From assembly GCA_019359355.1 (NCBI GenBank), contig JAHHHM010000006.1, forward strand, positions 124,001 through 188,000: DNA of 64,000 bases, written 5' to 3'. Shown here piece by piece: positions 50,772 to 59,488 of this stretch. How positions within the stretch are numbered: the stretch's first letter is position 1; every line of letters starts with the position of its first letter. The stretch is from Microcoleus vaginatus WJT46-NPBG5 (GTDB taxonomy: Bacteria; Cyanobacteriota; Cyanobacteriia; Cyanobacteriales; Oscillatoriaceae). The translations under genes were made by a program, and so were the position numbers. The notes beneath the pieces are model-generated. The model saw only the letters and a list, made by a program, of their open reading frames with translations, searched no databases and was not told the DNA's origin.

Positions 50772-52415
50772 TTAAGTACAATCTTGCCTGATTCCAGAAC
50801 CAGGTCGGCACGTCTGAAACAGCACCTTTCCATCCTTAATGACCACCAGTTCAACCTTCAGAGGGCCGGCTGTGTATGTCATCTCTGACGCGATCGCTTT
50901 CACATCCACGGGTTGATTTTGTTGCTGAAGTTCCTCAAAAAAGCGAATTAGCGTTTGAATGCTACCGTCTCCAATTTGAACCGTATCAGCCAGAATACCC
51001 ACCCGACGCGCTCGAAAACTAGAAGCAGCTAGCAGCAATTCGATCCGCTGCCGCATCTGTTCCAGTTTCATTGTTTTGGGATCAACAGAAGTTGCCGCCA
51101 CCACATCTCCCGGCATAAACACAACTCGATTGCGGGCTGCATCCACAAACACTTGCACTCGCGTTTCTCCGAGTAAGTAATTAGCTGCTGAGAGAATTCT
51201 GATGACATATTCTTCACCATCACTAATCTGAGCGATTAATTCCTCAATTTGAGCCGGCGCAATTTGAACCACCTGTTCATTCGCATCATCTGTCCCAGGT
51301 TGAGCAATCTTGATAGCAGATGAATTCGCTTGTTGTAAAAGTCTTTCCACCGCTTGAGGCGCGGCTGAGGGATCGACGATTTGGATAATAGCAGAAGTTA
51401 GCACTTGCCCGCGTCGCAAAACAATCGTTCCGACTTGCAACTGTTGAAACTCTCGTTCCAAAAGTTGCACTTCTTGTTGCAAGAAAGCCTGCTGACTTTC
51501 CAATTGCCGAAGCTGATTTTCTTGCTGAGCTAGCAATTGATTTTTTTGCTCAATTTCTCGGTTCTTTCGCGCGAGTTCTAGGTTTGTTTGTTCAATCTCT
51601 TGGTTTCTTCGAGCAAGTTCTAGGTTTGTTTGCTCAATTTCTTGATTTTTTCGAGCGAGTTCTTGGGTCGTTTGCTCAATTTGCTGATTCTGCTGAGCCA
51701 GCAATTGGTTCGTCTGTTCTATTTCTTGACTCTGTCGCGCAATATCTAGATTTTGCTGATCAATTACTTGATTTTTTCGCTCAATATTTTGATTCTGCTG
51801 CTGAATCTCTTGATTTTTTTCATCAATCCTTTGATTCTGTTGAGCAATCTGAACTTTCCCTTGCTCCAACTGATCGAGCAGCGCTTGGCGTTCAGCCTGA
51901 CGTTGTTTAATTTCTTCTTTTAGCGCTTCCTTCTGAGCAATGGTTTGACTCAGTTGGTTCTGAGAGCTTTTCAATTGCTCCTCTTTCGCGGCTAGTTCGT
52001 CAGCCGCATCATCTAGTTTTCCGAGGGCAGCTTGCAATGACCAATTTGTTGCATTTAAGCGTTGCTGAGCCGCTGATTGCTCGGCTTGGGATTTGCTTAA
52101 CTCAGCCTCTACTTTCGTTTTTTCTTTATTGGCTTTTTCTAAGTCTTTACGGGTTTTTCTAATGTTTTCTTGAATCTGATCGTACTCAAAAATGCCTTTG
52201 CGTAATGGCTTGCTCGTGGCAAATAAAATACCTAGAGTTGAGGCTGAAATGGTAACGCCGGTAACAATCGTAACTAAAGTCGCCGTTTTCTTGGGACGGA
52301 GATTGAATAGACTCAGTCGCGCCTTTCCAACTTTCGTGCCAATGCGATCACCGGCTGTTGCGAGTACCCCCCCCAACAATAAAATTGCCACAATCAGGAT
52401 GTATCCAATGGTCAT
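50772..52415 (-). CDS. DUF3084 coiled-coil membrane protein
   Basis: 547 residues. An N-terminal membrane helix (~3-20), a second (~48-68), then a very long coiled coil (~80-335) with a 14-residue repeat of the form NQEIEQTNLELARR, and the DUF3084 domain (~340-540). Likely anchored in the membrane with the coil projecting to one side. The function is unknown. The glutamine/asparagine-rich repeat could vary in number. Confidence 0.88.
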   Translation of the reverse strand: MTIGYILIVAILLLGGVLATAGDRIGTKVGKARLSLFNLRPKKTATLVTIVTGVTISASTLGILFATSKPLRKGIFEYDQIQENIRKTRKDLEKANKEKTKVEAELSKSQAEQSAAQQRLNATNWSLQAALGKLDDAADELAAKEEQLKSSQNQLSQTIAQKEALKEEIKQRQAERQALLDQLEQGKVQIAQQNQRIDEKNQEIQQQNQNIERKNQVIDQQNLDIARQSQEIEQTNQLLAQQNQQIEQTTQELARKNQEIEQTNLELARRNQEIEQTNLELARKNREIEQKNQLLAQQENQLRQLESQQAFLQQEVQLLEREFQQLQVGTIVLRRGQVLTSAIIQIVDPSAAPQAVERLLQQANSSAIKIAQPGTDDANEQVVQIAPAQIEELIAQISDGEEYVIRILSAANYLLGETRVQVFVDAARNRVVFMPGDVVAATSVDPKTMKLEQMRQRIELLLAASSFRARRVGILADTVQIGDGSIQTLIRFFEELQQQNQPVDVKAIASEMTYTAGPLKVELVVIKDGKVLFQTCRPGSGIRQDCT

Positions 52416-52748
52416 CTACCTGTCGGGAAGCCCTTCAGTACAAAGCTACAGCAAACCAAGATACAGCCTAACGTTTCCGCGACACACTGGATCAGTAATT
52501 CCCGAAGGAGTTGCCAAAGGATGTTTGCTAGAAATTTTTTCGTAACCACTGAGGTAGAGACTAAGAACGGGAGTAGGGTAGCGCTATAAAGTGAAAATTT
52601 GAGGCCAAGGGTGAAACCCAAAACCCTGTTATAGGAGCAAAGAGGAATTGTCCCGCTTCACAATTCACTTTTTATTTGCTACAACTGCTAGTTGCCGGCT
52701 CACCCTCACGCCCCTGATTTAGTAGAACGCGAATGCCGAAGTCATGAA
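52416..52748. other. Intergenic region between DUF3084 and ntcA
   Basis: About 330 bp upstream of DUF3084 and downstream of ntcA, which are read in the same direction. No gene or clear terminator was recognised. Confidence 0.4.
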
Positions 52749-53426
52749 TTAGGTAAATTGCTGGCTTAAAGCAACTGGGTTGTGGACTGTAATCTTTTTC
52801 TTATGGATCGAAATCATTTTTTCTTGCCGCAAATCTCCCAGCAAGCGGGTGACGGTGACTCGGGTTGAGCCAATGGCTTCTGCGATGGCTTGATGGGAAA
52901 GCTTCAGGTCAATCGTAATCCCCTCGGTGCTGGGAACACCAAAATCCCGACACAGAATCAACAGAAAGCTGACAAGGCGCGAACCCATATCCCGGTGCGC
53001 TAGGGTTTCAATCATCATCTCGGTTTGCAAGATCCGAGAGGAAAGTCCTCGCAACATCACCATTGACAAGTCGGGATCGTCTTTGAGTGCCTTCTCGACT
53101 TGTTCAATGGGGACGGAGAGCAGTTCCACCGGCGTAAAGGCGACTGCATGGTAAAACCTGTCAGAACGATGTCCTGTAATCAGAGACAGCACGCCAAACA
53201 CGCTATTTTCTCGCAGTAGGGCGACGGTAATTTCCTCTCCAGCCTCATAAACTCTGGAAAGCTTCACCGCGCCTTTGAGGAGAAAATAAACCCGTTCTGC
53301 GGGATCTCCGGGAAAAAAGATTGTTTTGCCTCGTTCGTAGGTTTCCACCACCGGCGGAAACGCCCCACCTCCCATCTGACGGAATACTGAGGCTAGCGGT
53401 CTATCTTGCGTCATGACCATATCCAT
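52749..53426 (-). CDS. ntcA: Global nitrogen regulator NtcA
   Basis: 225 residues of the CRP/FNR family: a cNMP-like effector domain ([20 protein letters not shown]), a long dimer helix and the [24 protein letters not shown]. It activates nitrogen-assimilation genes when 2-oxoglutarate is high. The sequence follows NtcA closely through to the QQFT end. A GTAN8TAC box lies 112 bp upstream, so it is likely autoregulated. Confidence 0.98.
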   Translation of the reverse strand: MDMVMTQDRPLASVFRQMGGGAFPPVVETYERGKTIFFPGDPAERVYFLLKGAVKLSRVYEAGEEITVALLRENSVFGVLSLITGHRSDRFYHAVAFTPVELLSVPIEQVEKALKDDPDLSMVMLRGLSSRILQTEMMIETLAHRDMGSRLVSFLLILCRDFGVPSTEGITIDLKLSHQAIAEAIGSTRVTVTRLLGDLRQEKMISIHKKKITVHNPVALSQQFT

Positions 53427-53514
53427 TACCTTTCACCCGTGCCCTAGAGACTTTGCCCGATAACTACCCGACGAAGTAACTTATTGCGATCGTTGTCTGA
53501 CTTTAGAACACATA

Positions 53515-53551
53515 ATCTTACTCTCTAGAGTTTTTTTGTACAATGCGATAC
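53515..53551 (-). promoter_or_regulatory. NtcA-binding site and -10 box of ntcA
   Basis: GTA-N8-TAC at 53538-53551 (GTACAATGCGATAC on the plus strand) matches the NtcA consensus exactly. A TAAGAT -10 box lies 17 nt downstream at 53520-53515. NtcA-activated promoters have this order, usually with a slightly longer spacer of ~20-24 nt. Confidence 0.7.
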
Positions 53552-53776
53552 ATAATTTTGAAGGAACCCCGAATTAATAGGCAATTGGGGGCAAAGTGAG
53601 CTGAGTTTGTCAGCTCCGCCGCCAGGAATCGCTAGTTTATGATTAAAGCTTGACCATTATCTTAGCCGGAACCTGAGACATCTGGTGGTCTTTTCTGGTG
53701 CTAGGTAACACTAACTCAGTTATTATTGGCTCTTTGGGCTTTATGTGGCCTGCAAATTGCTGTCCAATTGATAACT

Positions 53777-54553
53777 ATGCTAGATTTAACCGGAAAAAAT
53801 GCCCTTGTCACCGGCATTGCCAACAACCGTTCAATTGCTTGGGGGATTGCTCAACAGCTACACAAAGCGGGTGCAAATCTCGGCATCACCTATTTGCCCG
53901 ATGAAAAAGGGCGGATGGAGAAAAAGGTGGCCGAACTGGTGGAACCGCTCAACCCCAGCTTGTTTGTCCCTTGTAATGTCCAAGATGATGCCCAAATCCA
54001 GTCTACTTTTGAGACTGTAGGCGAGAAGTGGGGCAAGTTAGATATTTTGATTCATTGTCTGGCATTTGCTGGCAAGGATGAACTCACAGGCGATTTTAGC
54101 AAGACTTCGCGGGCCGGTTTTACCCAAGCTTTGGAAATCAGCGCCTATTCGCTGGTTCAGCTAGGTGCGGCTGCTAAACCATTAATGACAGAAGGCGGCA
54201 GTATTGTCACCCTCACTTATTTGGGCGGTGTGCGGGTGATTCCTAACTACAATGTGATGGGAATTGCGAAGGCGGCGCTGGAAATGAATGTGCGTTATCT
54301 GGCGGCTGAACTTGGCCCGCAAAATGTTCGGGTGAATGCGATTTCAGCCGGCCCGATTCGTACGCTGGCTTCTTCGGCGGTTGGGGGCATTTTGGATATG
54401 ATTCACCATGTTGAAGAAATTGCGCCCCTACGTCGCACTGTGACGCAATTAGAAGTGGGAAATACGGCGGCTTTCCTCTGCAGTGATTTGGCGAGTGGGA
54501 TCACCGGCCAAGTTCTGTATGTGGATGCCGGTTATGCGATTATGGGGATGTAA
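53777..54553 (+). CDS. fabI: Enoyl-[acyl-carrier-protein] reductase (NADH)
   Basis: 258 residues from the ATG at 53777; an upstream frame to 53726 adds a non-homologous N-terminus. FabI-type: LTGKNALVTGIANNRSIAWGIA (dinucleotide site), the central HCLAFAGKDEL, YNVMGIAKAALE with the active-site Tyr and Lys, and AGPIRTLASSAV. It catalyses the last reduction of each fatty-acid elongation cycle in the cytoplasm. Confidence 0.96.
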   Translation: MLDLTGKNALVTGIANNRSIAWGIAQQLHKAGANLGITYLPDEKGRMEKKVAELVEPLNPSLFVPCNVQDDAQIQSTFETVGEKWGKLDILIHCLAFAGKDELTGDFSKTSRAGFTQALEISAYSLVQLGAAAKPLMTEGGSIVTLTYLGGVRVIPNYNVMGIAKAALEMNVRYLAAELGPQNVRVNAISAGPIRTLASSAVGGILDMIHHVEEIAPLRRTVTQLEVGNTAAFLCSDLASGITGQVLYVDAGYAIMGM

Positions 54554-54594
54554 TTCCCGAGCACTTGCCGGTTGCAGTCTGAAGTTATCCGAAA

Positions 54595-54616
54595 AAAGCC
54601 CGCACAGGCGGGCTTT
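54595..54616 (+). terminator. Terminator after fabI
   Basis: AAAGCCCGC, a 4-nt loop and GCGGGCTTT. It works in both directions between the convergent genes. Confidence 0.75.
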
Positions 54617-54665
54617 CTCAGAAAATTATTTTGTCACTTAATCACATATTTTTTTTACGATTTCC

Positions 54666-55046
54666 TCATTCCTCGAGAGGCATTTCACAAATATAGTTAA
54701 CCAGGTTTCCCAAGTTGCTTTCTGGATCATTTTCTCCCACCAAAGTCCACCGGGAATCTGAGGTTTGCCAGCGCCGGCCATTTTTGACTCTAACGGTTCT
54801 AAATTGTCTTTCTTCGCAGTCTACTTCCATCTCTGCGGCAACAGAACCATTGTTATATTTTCTGGAACCATAAACTGTTCTAATTTCATAGGAGGGTGCA
54901 CCTGGAAAGCGAGACAGCCTTAAGTTAACATTTTCAGGATTGACGCAGATTGTCCCAAAACATTCAAGTTGTTGCGCGGTAGCATTTAAGCCGGCCATGC
55001 TGACGAAACTCAGTGTAACTCCAAGAAAAATATATTTTTTCTTCAT
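54666..55046 (-). CDS. Small secreted protein, unknown function
   Basis: 126 residues from the ATG at 55046. A Lys-rich start and hydrophobic stretch (residues 2-24, ending GLNATAQQ) form a signal peptide with a probable cleavage after ATA. The mature part has four cysteines, suited to two disulphides. Exported to periplasm or lumen; family not recognised. Confidence 0.7.
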   Translation of the reverse strand: MKKKYIFLGVTLSFVSMAGLNATAQQLECFGTICVNPENVNLRLSRFPGAPSYEIRTVYGSRKYNNGSVAAEMEVDCEERQFRTVRVKNGRRWQTSDSRWTLVGENDPESNLGNLVNYICEMPLEE

Positions 55047-55191
55047 TTTGTTTATTTTCCCATAACGTTTAAAGTACATTATAAGGAAATAATTTATTAG
55101 TTGAGTACGCTTTTCTATAAATTTTTAAGCTTTTCAGCCGGTTGGAAAAAACAGGTAAAGTGAATAAAGGAATCTTATCAACCTAACTTCT

Positions 55192-55896
55192 ATGATTGAT
55201 TTTTCCCCTTGGGATACACTTCTGCGCCGATATGTTGATGATCAGGGACGGGTAGACTATCTTGCTTGGAAAAATGAGCAACCCCAAACGCTTGCGGACT
55301 GGCTATCGAATTTAGCACAGCCGGCTATTCAACTTGATCTCAATTCAAATGAACAACTAGCATTGTGGATTAACCTTTACAATGCTTTCACGATTTCTAC
55401 CATTCTAGAAAGATACCCGATTGATTCGATTCGACCTAAAATTCTAGGATTTCCTAATTGGATTGCTTTTTTGTGGTTCTTTTCTCGTCCTGCTTATTCC
55501 TTTGCCGGCAATCGTTATAGTCTTGCTCAAATTGAAAATAAAATTTTACGCGACAAATTAAATGAACCCCGAATTCATTTTAGTATTGTCTGTGCTTCTA
55601 TTGGATGTCCCTTATTAAGAAATGAAGCCTATTGGCCAGAACGAGTACAAGAGCAATTAGAGGATGACGTGCGCCGGTTTATTAATAATCCAGAAAAAGT
55701 TCGTTATGACTCTAAAACGAAAACGCTTTATTGTAGCCAAATTCTAAAATGGTATCGAAAAGATTTTCTTAAAATCGCTCCCTCAGTTCAAGCGTATATT
55801 CACGCTTACTTAATAGAGGATTTACCTTTAACCTCAGATACGCCGATTTCTTACGTTTATTATGACTGGAATCTCAATCAGCGGATGTCTTCATAG
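55192..55896 (+). CDS. DUF547 domain protein
   Basis: 234 residues: LWINLYNAFTISTIL, RIHFSIVCASIGCPLLRNEAY and the closing ISYVYYDWNLN are the DUF547 pattern, with a conserved Cys pair near the CASIGCP motif. In many bacteria DUF547 genes lie beside TIGR04283-type glycosyltransferases and an arsenosugar gene set. Here the convergent glycosyltransferase overlaps it by 19 bp. Confidence 0.85.
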   Translation: MIDFSPWDTLLRRYVDDQGRVDYLAWKNEQPQTLADWLSNLAQPAIQLDLNSNEQLALWINLYNAFTISTILERYPIDSIRPKILGFPNWIAFLWFFSRPAYSFAGNRYSLAQIENKILRDKLNEPRIHFSIVCASIGCPLLRNEAYWPERVQEQLEDDVRRFINNPEKVRYDSKTKTLYCSQILKWYRKDFLKIAPSVQAYIHAYLIEDLPLTSDTPISYVYYDWNLNQRMSS

Positions 55897-56609
55897 AACT
55901 GTTTTAAATAAGTTGCAGAGGCACCAAATCCCCAAAGTAAGCCAATGTAAAGGTAGATTCCTGTTGCTTTGAGAGAACCCCATTTCGCCACGCGCCGGTC
56001 TGAAGTTTGAACGATGCGGTTGACTAAGCGAATTTTTCCTTTCTGTACAAGTTTAAGGCATAAATCTCCATCCTCCATAATTGGAAGATTTTCATCAAAA
56101 CCGGCACACTCCCAAAATTCCTGCCGGCGGCAAAATATGACCTGATCTCCGAATAAAAGGCGTAATCCTTTAACAAATAGGTGAGGTTTAAAAAGTAAGG
56201 GTGCGTAGTAAGTTTTGATATAATTATGTAAGGAAATTCCCCATCTCGTTGTTTGAGGGCCGGCCATTAGAGCAATAAATCCCCCAGCAACAACTTTTTC
56301 ATCTGCTAAAGTTTGCTGAATCACTGCAATTAAATCATCGGGAATCCAAGTGTCTGCGTGTAAGAAACAAAGGATATCGCCGGTTGCAACTTTTGCACCT
56401 TGATTCATTTGAATGGATCGTCCCCGCCGATCACACATTTCAACCGGCACCCCAGCGGCTTTAGCAATTTCGACTGTTTCATCTTCACTGCCACCATCCA
56501 CCACAATCACTTCCCAAGCGGCAGGATCGAGTGCCTGAAGGTATCGCAAAGTTCGTCCTAGGCTAGTTGCTTCATTTAAGGTGGGGATGATGATAGAAAC
56601 ACGAGACAT
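55878..56609 (-). CDS. TIGR04283-type family 2 glycosyltransferase
   Basis: 243 residues. GT-A fold: SIIIPTLNEATSLGRTL, EVIVVDGGSEDETV, FLHADTWIPDD (DxD-like HAD) and IMEDGDLCLKL. A C-terminal hydrophobic segment may sit on the membrane. The subfamily has been tied to arsenosugar synthesis; no arsS or arsM gene is in this window, so that role is unproven here. Confidence 0.85.
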   Translation of the reverse strand: MSRVSIIIPTLNEATSLGRTLRYLQALDPAAWEVIVVDGGSEDETVEIAKAAGVPVEMCDRRGRSIQMNQGAKVATGDILCFLHADTWIPDDLIAVIQQTLADEKVVAGGFIALMAGPQTTRWGISLHNYIKTYYAPLLFKPHLFVKGLRLLFGDQVIFCRRQEFWECAGFDENLPIMEDGDLCLKLVQKGKIRLVNRIVQTSDRRVAKWGSLKATGIYLYIGLLWGFGASATYLKQFYEDIR

Positions 56610-56648
56610 TAGAGGATATTGTATTAATTACAGTGTTTACTGATCTCT

Positions 56649-57848
56649 TCAAGATTTTTGCTTTAGGGCGTATTCCTTATTAATTGGCTTTAGCCCAAGC
56701 AGAAATCGCAGGATATTAATCCGCTTTACAAATAGATCGTACAGGATAATTGTGCCTAAAAGCGACGCTGTGCTAATTACCCAAAATTTTTCCATTATCC
56801 CAACATTCCATTGCACCACATAAAAGCCAATTGCCACAAGAACTGTTTGATGAAGAATGTAAAACGGGTAACAAGCAACACTTGCATATTGCAGCAAGCG
56901 ATTGTTGAAATTTAAATAACGTTGAGCTAAACCAAGCAGAGCAATTACCCAACACCACGAATTAAATCCGCGAAATAGTTGGTAACCGATATATGCCAAT
57001 GAGTAACTCCGTTCAGGAACGGTGTCAGTTATCCATAAATATAAAAGCACTGTCATGCTGGCAACCGAAAGAATAACTGACACGTTTAAGTTTTTATCAA
57101 TCGCTTGCTTGAATCTCGAATCGGAACAGAGGAAATAGCCATAAATAAAATAAACAAGATACAAACAAAAGTTTGCCCAATCATCATAGAGATTCTGTAA
57201 ACCGGGCCATCTGGGCCGTAAAGCACCTTCAATAATTGCCAAGGGAATTGCTAATAAAAAGATGGCTCCTGGTTTTTCTATAAACTTGGTAACTTGGGAA
57301 ATTAAAAGCAGGTTTTCCTTATTTTTGAAATAAAGAAATAGCGGCAGTGCAATTAAAGAAAAAACTAATAGATAAATTAAAAACCAAAGATGACCCCACT
57401 CAAAATTTCCTTGAGGACGAATGCCGTTAAAGAATTGTGGGTAAAACTGCAAGTAAGAAGCTTGATAGTCTGGGTTACTTAATAGCCGGTAATAGACTTG
57501 AGGGGGAACAATGACTAAAGTTCCAAATAAGAATGGGATAAAAAGTCGTTTCAAGCGTTCTTTGATATATTCGCTGCCGGTGCGAAATGAAAGTGCAAAC
57601 CAAGTAGACGATCCTGAAACCAAGAAAAAAAGCGGCATATGCCATTGATGAACAAATGTGATGAACAACTGCATTGCCGGACTTGCCACGTCATTTTTTA
57701 CATAAAATTCCCCTAGATTTCCACGATAAAAAATTGCTGCGGTATGGAAATAAATCAGAAGTAAAACTGCAAGTACCCTAAGCCAATCAAACTCATAGCG
57801 TCTTTCCGGTTTGTTTGTAACTTCTGTCGTGCGATCCGCTGAGTTCAT
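56649..57848 (-). CDS. Acyltransferase 3 family membrane protein
   Basis: 399 residues from the ATG at 57848; a longer frame to 57962 is less likely. The N-terminal YEFDWLRVLAVLLLIYFHTA and HMPLFFLVSGSSTW are typical, with about ten membrane helices. The family transfers acyl groups to sugars or other envelope molecules across the inner membrane. Next to a glycosyltransferase, so a role in envelope sugar modification is plausible. Confidence 0.88.
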   Translation of the reverse strand: MNSADRTTEVTNKPERRYEFDWLRVLAVLLLIYFHTAAIFYRGNLGEFYVKNDVASPAMQLFITFVHQWHMPLFFLVSGSSTWFALSFRTGSEYIKERLKRLFIPFLFGTLVIVPPQVYYRLLSNPDYQASYLQFYPQFFNGIRPQGNFEWGHLWFLIYLLVFSLIALPLFLYFKNKENLLLISQVTKFIEKPGAIFLLAIPLAIIEGALRPRWPGLQNLYDDWANFCLYLVYFIYGYFLCSDSRFKQAIDKNLNVSVILSVASMTVLLYLWITDTVPERSYSLAYIGYQLFRGFNSWCWVIALLGLAQRYLNFNNRLLQYASVACYPFYILHQTVLVAIGFYVVQWNVGIMEKFWVISTASLLGTIILYDLFVKRINILRFLLGLKPINKEYALKQKS

Positions 57849-58038
57849 GGATAGTAATTCTCCTGATTTGCGGAAGTAAGAGCTTTTAATTGAAAAGGTA
57901 GGTATGGAAGAGTTGATGGGTATCGCTATCGCTTTACCCATTCTACAAATAATGGCTTTCAACCTCTCTTTTTTAGGAGACTTTTACGGAATCTTCAGCA
58001 ATCAATTGCAGCGCAACACCTCAAAATCTTAGATCTTC

Positions 58039-58632
58039 TTAATTAAGAAGTAAAGAAAAACACAAGTTCTGTTGAGATGACTTACTTTCAATGTCAAATT
58101 TTTTGTCTTTTAGCCAGGAGATGAGTTGGGGTTGATTTTCAATTAGTTCTAAGGTTAATTCACCGTACAACTTAACCCAGCCTTCTTGCCTAGCTAACTT
58201 TTTAGCAGCTTCCCAGAGATACTTTTCAGCTTCTTGATAATCAGTTGATTTGTTAAGAACAATAGCATTTAAACAAATTTCATCATTTTGAATTGCTGAT
58301 TCTTCAACAAGATCAAGGCTTGCTATAAATTCAAGAAAGTTAAATTTTTTCAACCTTTGAATATCGAGTCGCCACAAATTAAACTGAGATCGATGCTCAA
58401 TTGTTAATAAAAATTGATTGCCTAATTCATCACTTATTTTGATCTGAGATTTTTCCATAGCTTTAGGGTTCAAATTAAATTCAAATTTCTGATCGGTTGG
58501 TTGTGTAGGCATAGAATCAATGAATTCTCTAAGCAAGTCAGAGCGAGATATACCTCGAAACGAGGCATACCGATCTAGTTTTTCATCTTGGTTATCATTT
58601 AGACGAACTCTCAACCATTTATCCTTTGACAT
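58039..58632 (-). CDS. Ribbon-helix-helix and GNAT-like fusion
   Basis: 197 residues. Residues ~5-38 (WLRVRLNDNQDEKLDRYASF) form a ribbon-helix-helix DNA-binding domain. The C-terminal half (YLWEAAKKLARQEGWVKLYG, then LISWLKDKKFDIESKS) resembles a GNAT acetyltransferase end. This order recalls toxin-antitoxin related proteins, but no partner is adjacent. The first 24 bp of the region are duplicated 37 bp upstream. Confidence 0.6.
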   Translation of the reverse strand: MSKDKWLRVRLNDNQDEKLDRYASFRGISRSDLLREFIDSMPTQPTDQKFEFNLNPKAMEKSQIKISDELGNQFLLTIEHRSQFNLWRLDIQRLKKFNFLEFIASLDLVEESAIQNDEICLNAIVLNKSTDYQEAEKYLWEAAKKLARQEGWVKLYGELTLELIENQPQLISWLKDKKFDIESKSSQQNLCFSLLLN

Positions 58633-58843
58633 GATAGTGACAAACTTTCAACTATTTATCCTTTGACATAATTGTACTGTATCCCATTGGGGTACATTTG
58701 GCAAGAAAGTTATTGGGCATACAACTCCACAAACTCTAGACTGCCTGCAACACAACGCTTTCCGGAGTTGACAAGGAGGCTAACCTTGTGGAGTTAGCAC
58801 AACCCACAACTCCAACCAGCGGCAATGACTTTTCAGGCATTTT

Positions 58844-59320
58844 TTAGGAAGGCTTAGCAGCGCGACGCCGGCATTCAATCAATTTCCCCCAAAAAGCATC
58901 ATAGGGGTGTACTAATTGTGCCGGCAAACCTTCTTTAAAAATTGGCCGGTTTTCATTTACCCATTTAAAAATACTCCCTTCCAAATTGTAAACAGAATTA
59001 AATCTCGCTTTTTGAAGCTTTTGAACAACGCCGGCACTGCGATAGCCAACTGAACAATACACAACAACCGGCTGATCAAATGCAATTTCTTTTAATGTCG
59101 GCAACTCAGGAACCCCTGGATCGATCCGCTGCGCTGCTTTTAGATGGCTAACTGCATACTCCGCCTCAGTTCGAGCATCCAGTAAAAGCGGTTTCAACTG
59201 TGCCGGATCTTCTAGCCAATGCGCCAATTTTTTTGTGGAAATCCACTGGACATCGGGAAATTTAATTGTGATGAACTGCTTCAGAAAGAGGAAGACAAGC
59301 GCACGTCCAACAGAAAACAT
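58844..59320 (-). CDS. Rhodanese-like domain protein
   Basis: 158 residues with an N-terminal hydrophobic segment (~6-20), LLLDARTEAEY, and the active-site loop CSVGYRS with Cys89. A sulphur-transfer or redox role, perhaps membrane-tethered. It lies divergent from the thioredoxin-NHL gene. Confidence 0.85.
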   Translation of the reverse strand: MFSVGRALVFLFLKQFITIKFPDVQWISTKKLAHWLEDPAQLKPLLLDARTEAEYAVSHLKAAQRIDPGVPELPTLKEIAFDQPVVVYCSVGYRSAGVVQKLQKARFNSVYNLEGSIFKWVNENRPIFKEGLPAQLVHPYDAFWGKLIECRRRAAKPS

Positions 59321-59488
59321 TTTATCAAAAATTTTATAATTATTAGCTTAATTGTACCTATTTCTGATGTAAGTAGAATATGAGATTTTTTACTTTAGGA
59401 AGCAGTAACCGATTGCAAAGCGTGTTCGTTAGGCCAAATTGAAAATTCGTTAAAGTAAAGAAGTGTAAAGTTTCTGAATGAATAGATC

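Noticed and set aside
50516-50791. 91-codon hydrophobic rightward frame
   Set aside because: It overlaps the YqgF-like and DUF3084 genes; the hydrophobic part reflects a T-rich spacer.
53698-53904. Frame overlapping the start of fabI
   Set aside because: It lies in the shifted frame of a clear FabI homologue.
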